Positions 60,924-64,000 of a stretch of DNA of 64,000 bases are shown here, piece by piece. This stretch comes from VRUE01 sp963714155 (lineage in GTDB: Bacteria > Actinomycetota > Thermoleophilia > Solirubrobacterales > 70-9): contig OY970236.1 of assembly GCA_963714155.1 (NCBI GenBank), positions 1,488,001-1,552,000 of the forward strand. The letters run 5' to 3'. Under the pieces are notes generated by a model. It saw only the letters and a program-made list of their open reading frames with translations, did no database searches and had not been told where the DNA came from. The translations under genes and the position numbers were made by a program. Positions within the stretch are counted from its first letter, which is position 1. Every line of letters begins with the position of its first letter.

Positions 60924-61132
60924 TGGACACCCCTCTAGATCGCGTATTGGTACGACATTTCAGAGCGCGCAAGACTAGCGGTCCAAACGCAATCCTGCTA
61001 ATTGATTAGAAGCGTTTTTCGCAGACTTTCCGAGTACCTCTACGAAAGTCGAGTGGTGGACACTCATCCCTGCTGACGACCAGGGCCCGTCGCCGGAAGC
61101 GGCGCGGCCGGTTGAGAAGGGAGGTGAGTGAG

Positions 61133-61192
61133 ATGAAGGTGATTCCTGTCGATCCCGTAGCTCCGCTGCTCTCAACGCGCAAGCTGGGCTAG
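61133..61192 (+). CDS. 19-residue leader peptide
   Basis: ATG 61133 opens a 19-codon frame (MKVIPVDPVAPLLSTRKLG). Its ribosome-binding site GGAGGTGA (61120-61127, 5 nt before the ATG) is the strongest match to the anti-Shine-Dalgarno sequence in the window. Overlapping hairpins and a terminator follow the stop. The peptide matches no family I know. It may be a regulatory leader or a short functional peptide. Confidence 0.5.
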   Translation: MKVIPVDPVAPLLSTRKLG

Positions 61193-61204
61193 GCGAGGTT
61201 GGGT

Positions 61205-61282
61205 AGCTCGCTGAGTTGATGGCGAGCTGATCCCATCAGCCGTTGGGGCGACGAGCCCACCCGGTTCGTCGCCCCGCTTTTT
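61205..61282 (+). terminator. Attenuator-like hairpins and Rho-independent terminator
   Basis: AGCTCGC/GCGAGCT and GCTGAT/ATCAGC can form hairpins that share bases around 61226-61229 and so compete. A perfect 10-bp stem, GGGGCGACGA (61245-61254) with TCGTCGCCCC (61266-61275), is followed by GCTTTTT. The last is a clear terminator; the competing hairpins suggest attenuation. Confidence 0.7.
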
Positions 61283-61868
61283 ACCGCAACTGTTTCGGAG
61301 CTAAAACGTTTCGAAGCGTCCTACTCTGCCCAGTGTGTCGGGTACGCCCGCTAGGTCGTCAGCATGAGGCTCCTGGTTTGGCGCTCGATGCTTGCTCGAT
61401 GGACTGGGAGGGCGGCTTGACTCCGTCTCCACGGCTAAGGCCGTCCTCCCTTGAAACGGCTGAATCGAGTTTCGATGACGCAGGGAAAACCGTCAACGAC
61501 CGAGACATCGGAGCGGCACAACCCTCGTTATTCCGATGAGCCACGGCTACGCCATCTCTTGCTCCTGCGGGTGACCGGCGGACATACGACAAACCCGAGC
61601 CCGCCGAGCGAGCGGCCGAAAGTCACGAAGCGGATCGCATCGGGGAGGTCGAGAAGTAGCCCGCCGCGAGCGCGGGCTCCTTTGAGCCGCCAGCAGACTG
61701 CCAGGGAGGGCGCACCGCCCCGGCCGCATTCATCTCCCTCTCGTGAGGGCGATGCAGCCACAGAGCCAAGGCACTCTGCCCCGCCTTGCTTCTTGTCCGA
61801 GCAAGCACGAAAATCGTTTGGTCGGTTTCTGCTAACCGACTCGCAGGAAAACTGCCGACGATCAAGGA
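61283..61868. other. 586-bp stretch without a convincing gene
   Basis: An open plus frame at 61451-61903 is Arg/Ser/Pro-rich and reads like non-coding DNA. One hairpin (AGCCCG/CGGGCT near 61647-61667) is visible. It may be the remains of a deleted gene or an untranslated leader of the HTH gene downstream. Confidence 0.4.
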
Positions 61869-62093
61869 ATCGCGAGGAGGAAGCGGGACGCGCCCGAGGC
61901 TAAGGCTGAGCTAGCGGCATTTGCCGAGAAGCATGCGCGGCGCGACCAAGCGCTTGAGAAGAAAGCCGACGAGCTGAGGGCCGACCGAGATAAAGCAATC
62001 CGGACCGCCTACAAAGGCGGCATGCCGATGACCGAGATCGCGCGGGTGCTGAAGATGAGCCACCAGCGGGTCTCGCAAATCGTTCGGAGCTAG
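61869..62093 (+). pseudogene. HTH protein gene with ATC at the expected start
   Basis: The frame from 61869 encodes ARRKRDAPEAKAELAAFAEK, a long charged helix, and a C-terminal helix-turn-helix (MPMTEIARVLKMSHQRVSQI) ending at TAG 62091-62093. This is coherent, protein-like sequence, but no ATG, GTG or TTG precedes it; the first ATG is inside the HTH. ATC at 61869 stands where the initiator would fit, with AAGGA directly adjacent. Either a dead gene or a rare start codon. Confidence 0.5.
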
Positions 62094-62132
62094 CGACGGA
62101 ACTTGGCCCCGTCGCCCTTCGGTCTCTTAGAC

Positions 62133-62903
62133 ATGGCGAACCGGGGAAGGTTGAGCAGCGATGCCCTGGATGCCTATGAGAGTTGCGCGGTCGCCTATGA
62201 CGACCTGACGGCCCACCATGACTTCGGCCTGTGGCTCGGCAGCCTTATGCCGGAGTTGGAGCGCCACGGCCTTGAGGGAAACCGGTTGCTCGATGTTGCC
62301 TGCGGCACCGGCAACAGCTTCCGGGAGATGGCCGCCCGAGGATGGAAGGTCGTCGGCTGCGACGTATCGCCAGCGATGATCGAGTTGGCGAGGAGAAAGG
62401 CGGATGATTCTGTGCGTCTTGAGGCCGCTGACATGCGCGAGCTACCGACCTTCGGCAGGTTCGATTTGGTCTGGGCGCTGACCGATCCGCTCAACTACCT
62501 GCTCGACGCAGACGAACTGGCGATGGCTTTTGAGGGCATGCGGCGAAATCTTGCTCCTGGGGGTCTGGTCGTCTTCGACCTGAACACGCTCCGCCTGTAC
62601 AGGACCGAGTTCGCCGAAACTGAGGTGACCGAGAGCGAGAAGGGTCGTTTGGTCTGGGAAGGACGCACGGCCCGCGATGTTGGGCCGGGCTCGCTTTGTG
62701 AGGCCCGGCTTGGATACGAGTCCGACGAGTCAGCCAGCGTCCACCGGCAACGGCACTTCCCAGAGGAGGTTGCGCTAGGCGCTCTCACAGAGAGTGGTTT
62801 GGAATGCCTGGACGTATTCGGCCACGTCGAGGATGCAATCTTTGAACAGCCGTTGGACGAACTGAGGCACCTGAAGGCGATCTACGTCGCGAAGAGCGCT
62901 TGA
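62133..62903 (+). CDS. Class I SAM-dependent methyltransferase
   Basis: 256 residues. SAM-binding motif I is LLDVACGTGNSFREMA, followed by an acidic end of strand 2 (GCDVSPAMIELAR), ADMRELP and the motif IV region FDLVWALTDPLNYLLD. The C-terminal part is a beta-rich extension. Resembles small-molecule methyltransferases, but the substrate is unknown. ATG 62133 chosen over TTG 62103. Located in the third island, 40 bp after the HTH frame. Confidence 0.85.
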   Translation: MANRGRLSSDALDAYESCAVAYDDLTAHHDFGLWLGSLMPELERHGLEGNRLLDVACGTGNSFREMAARGWKVVGCDVSPAMIELARRKADDSVRLEAADMRELPTFGRFDLVWALTDPLNYLLDADELAMAFEGMRRNLAPGGLVVFDLNTLRLYRTEFAETEVTESEKGRLVWEGRTARDVGPGSLCEARLGYESDESASVHRQRHFPEEVALGALTESGLECLDVFGHVEDAIFEQPLDELRHLKAIYVAKSA

Positions 62904-62967
62904 CGTCCGCTGGCGTGGAGGCCAATGGATAAGAAATTGCGCCAGGTTGCATAGCGGTCCCAGGGAA

Positions 62968-63642
62968 TTAGCGTGGAGCTTCAAGCCGGTCGGCCGCTGC
63001 GCGCAGTAGCCGGGGGAGTCGCCGCCGCGGCGGCTCTTGCCGCGTGACGTGAAGTCGCGTGGGGTGGAAGCCGCGCCTGGTCATTTGCAGGGCAAGGCAC
63101 TTGCCCCAGAGCCGCCCAAAGCATCTGATGATTTCTTCGATTAAGGCCGAGCGTCGTTCGAGCGTCTGTTCTCCCTCGGGGTTGCTGGGATCGCCGAAAA
63201 CCGTTCGAGTGAGCGCCGCCTCGGGAAACTCAATTACCAGCTTTCCGCCCGGGAAAAGCCCGATCTGCGCTACTTCCTCGGCGCCGCCTTCAATGGTCTC
63301 GCGCAGTTTGTCGTCGTCAACCGACGCGAGGTGGACGGTCCGATGGCGCTCAGCCCCAAAAAGCGTCTCGACCGGCGTTTTGTCCTTGCTCCCAGGTTTC
63401 TTGGCTAGCTTCTCAATGAGCCAGTTGGCATCGTCCTCAGCGTCGGCCTCGGCTACACATTGCCGAACCTCCGGGTAGTCGCGGATCGCTGCCAGGACGC
63501 GCCAGGAGTCGACTAGGCGGGCGATCAGTTGTCGCTGGAGGTAGAGGCTGTGCGCCACCGAGTTTCCCTCGCCGAACAGATTGGCCTTGAGGCGGCTTTC
63601 CATTGAGCCGAGGTCGGCGACCGTCTCGGAGAGCAGGAACAC
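62968..63642 (-). CDS. Hypothetical island protein, start uncertain
   Basis: 224 residues from a GTG. Helical N-terminal half (LGSMESRLKANLFGEGN, SLYLQRQLIARLVDSWRVL), an acidic middle and an Arg/Pro-rich C-terminus. The frame remains protein-like upstream of the GTG to about 63710 (ISPLKLCDIFDPDDRVDRF) without any ATG, GTG or TTG. So the N-terminus may be longer and use another codon, or the gene may be damaged. No family recognised. Confidence 0.5.
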   Translation of the reverse strand: MFLLSETVADLGSMESRLKANLFGEGNSVAHSLYLQRQLIARLVDSWRVLAAIRDYPEVRQCVAEADAEDDANWLIEKLAKKPGSKDKTPVETLFGAERHRTVHLASVDDDKLRETIEGGAEEVAQIGLFPGGKLVIEFPEAALTRTVFGDPSNPEGEQTLERRSALIEEIIRCFGRLWGKCLALQMTRRGFHPTRLHVTRQEPPRRRLPRLLRAAADRLEAPR

Positions 63643-63984
63643 GAAGCGGTCGACCCGATCATCGGGATCGAAAATGTCACACAGCTTCAGCGGGGATATT
63701 TCAGCCGTCAGGCTGATCAGATTAGTCGGGCGGCTCGCTGGCCGCGCCCGGCTCGCGGCGACTACTCACCGGACGCAGATGGCGAAACCGTGTTGCCGAC
63801 GGTGTCGCGAACTGCCAAGAAGCAGACGCAACTGAGCGCAACTACGGGCACAAACGAAACCCGAGGCGTAGGGGAGCGCAGGTTCGAATCCTGCCGGCCC
63901 CACTAGTAGAGCCAAATATCGCAGGGTGCTCATGCGAATATCTCCGGAAGGGACGCCGGGGTAGATGAGATAATCGAAGGGGGT
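63643..63984. other. Right end of the third island
   Basis: 342 bp with no sure gene beyond the possible 5' extension of the preceding minus-strand frame. It contains a tandem CGCAACT pair (63827-63833 and 63837-63843), a tRNA 3' fragment and, near its end, an AT-rich GATAAT and a GAAGGGGG before an ATG at 63985 that may start a gene running off the window. Confidence 0.4.
63878..63902 (+). repeat. tRNA 3' fragment (T arm and acceptor 3' strand)
   Basis: A perfect 5-bp T stem (GCAGG/CCTGC) with loop TTCGAAT is followed by CGGCCCC and A. No D arm or anticodon arm precedes it. Probably an attachment-site remnant. Confidence 0.65.
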
Positions 63985-64000
63985 ATGTCGACGTCATTGC

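Larger units (their letters stand above)
60070..63902. mobile_element. Island-like segment 3' of a tRNA(CAT) gene
   Basis: 3.8 kb of sparser, lower-GC accessory DNA lies between the intact tRNA (59996-60069) and a tRNA 3' fragment (63878-63902). The fragment matches the tRNA 3' end at 20 of 23 positions but not perfectly in the acceptor, so it may derive from another tRNA. A tandem GGTCGCAT pair lies 115 bp inside the left end and a CGCAACT pair 35 bp inside the right end. It carries a regulator, a leader-peptide unit, an HTH relic, a methyltransferase and one unknown gene. No integrase seen. Confidence 0.5.

Overview
The window is high-GC, gene-dense bacterial DNA, mostly tightly packed plus-strand genes with many 4-bp ATGA/GTGA stop-start overlaps. 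Gene content (SteA/MctB pair, DUF3866, TlyA-NadK-RecN order, fused AroK-AroB, a 6S RNA, a lineage-type secreted protein family) suggests an actinobacterium of the Thermoleophilia/Solirubrobacterales kind. That placement is inference from gene families, not from a marker gene.

0-4.9 kb: a truncated GNAT-like gene, a self-contained structured RNA with its own promoter and terminator, threonine synthase, an electron-transfer-flavoprotein:quinone oxidoreductase behind a 26-bp palindromic operator, and a small membrane protein. 4.87-6.95 kb: a 2-kb island inserted at a tRNA-Met(CAT) gene, with a duplicated tRNA 3' part at its far end. 7.0-13.3 kb: M29 peptidase, glutamate formimidoyltransferase, MBL hydrolase, HisS, AspS. 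13.3-14.5 kb: 6S RNA and an AbiEi/DUF559-like protein. 14.6-20.2 kb: an MnmA fused to an IscU-like domain, a frameshifted alaS, ruvX, mltG. 20.2-25.3 kb: aroE-aroC-aroKB-aroQ-M24 peptidase, a near-complete shikimate operon. 25.3-31.3 kb: a diguanylate cyclase, M42 peptidase, SDR, EF-P and secreted/lipoproteins. 31.4-34.9 kb: nusB, a small helical protein, prenyl synthase and Dxs, an isoprenoid cluster.

34.9-39 kb is an accessory zone: membrane and nuclease-like orphans, then a 1.9-kb segment bounded by perfect 68-bp direct repeats that carries a VapBC-type module. 39-56.4 kb returns to housekeeping: tlyA, nadK, an MFS exporter, recN, steA, a MctB-type protein, a MraY/WecA-like transferase, pyrG, an M20 peptidase, DUF3866, xerD, mutM, recO, dgt, dnaG and tRNA-Asn. 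56.4-60 kb: a glycosyltransferase lacking a normal start codon, an SDR, a thioredoxin-like lipoprotein coupled to an Hpt protein, and a second tRNA with a CAT anticodon. 60.07-63.9 kb is a third island-like segment (ArsR-type regulator, a leader-peptide/terminator unit, a start-less HTH gene, a methyltransferase) ending in a tRNA 3' fragment.

Three patterns run through the window. First, many genes that do not overlap an upstream gene have a TANNNT -10 box only 6-11 nt before the start codon and no Shine-Dalgarno sequence, which suggests leaderless transcription. Second, the three island-like segments lack a recognisable integrase but carry two copies of a 7-8-bp word about 11 bp apart just inside their ends. 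Third, several genes in the accessory zones are broken or lack a start codon.
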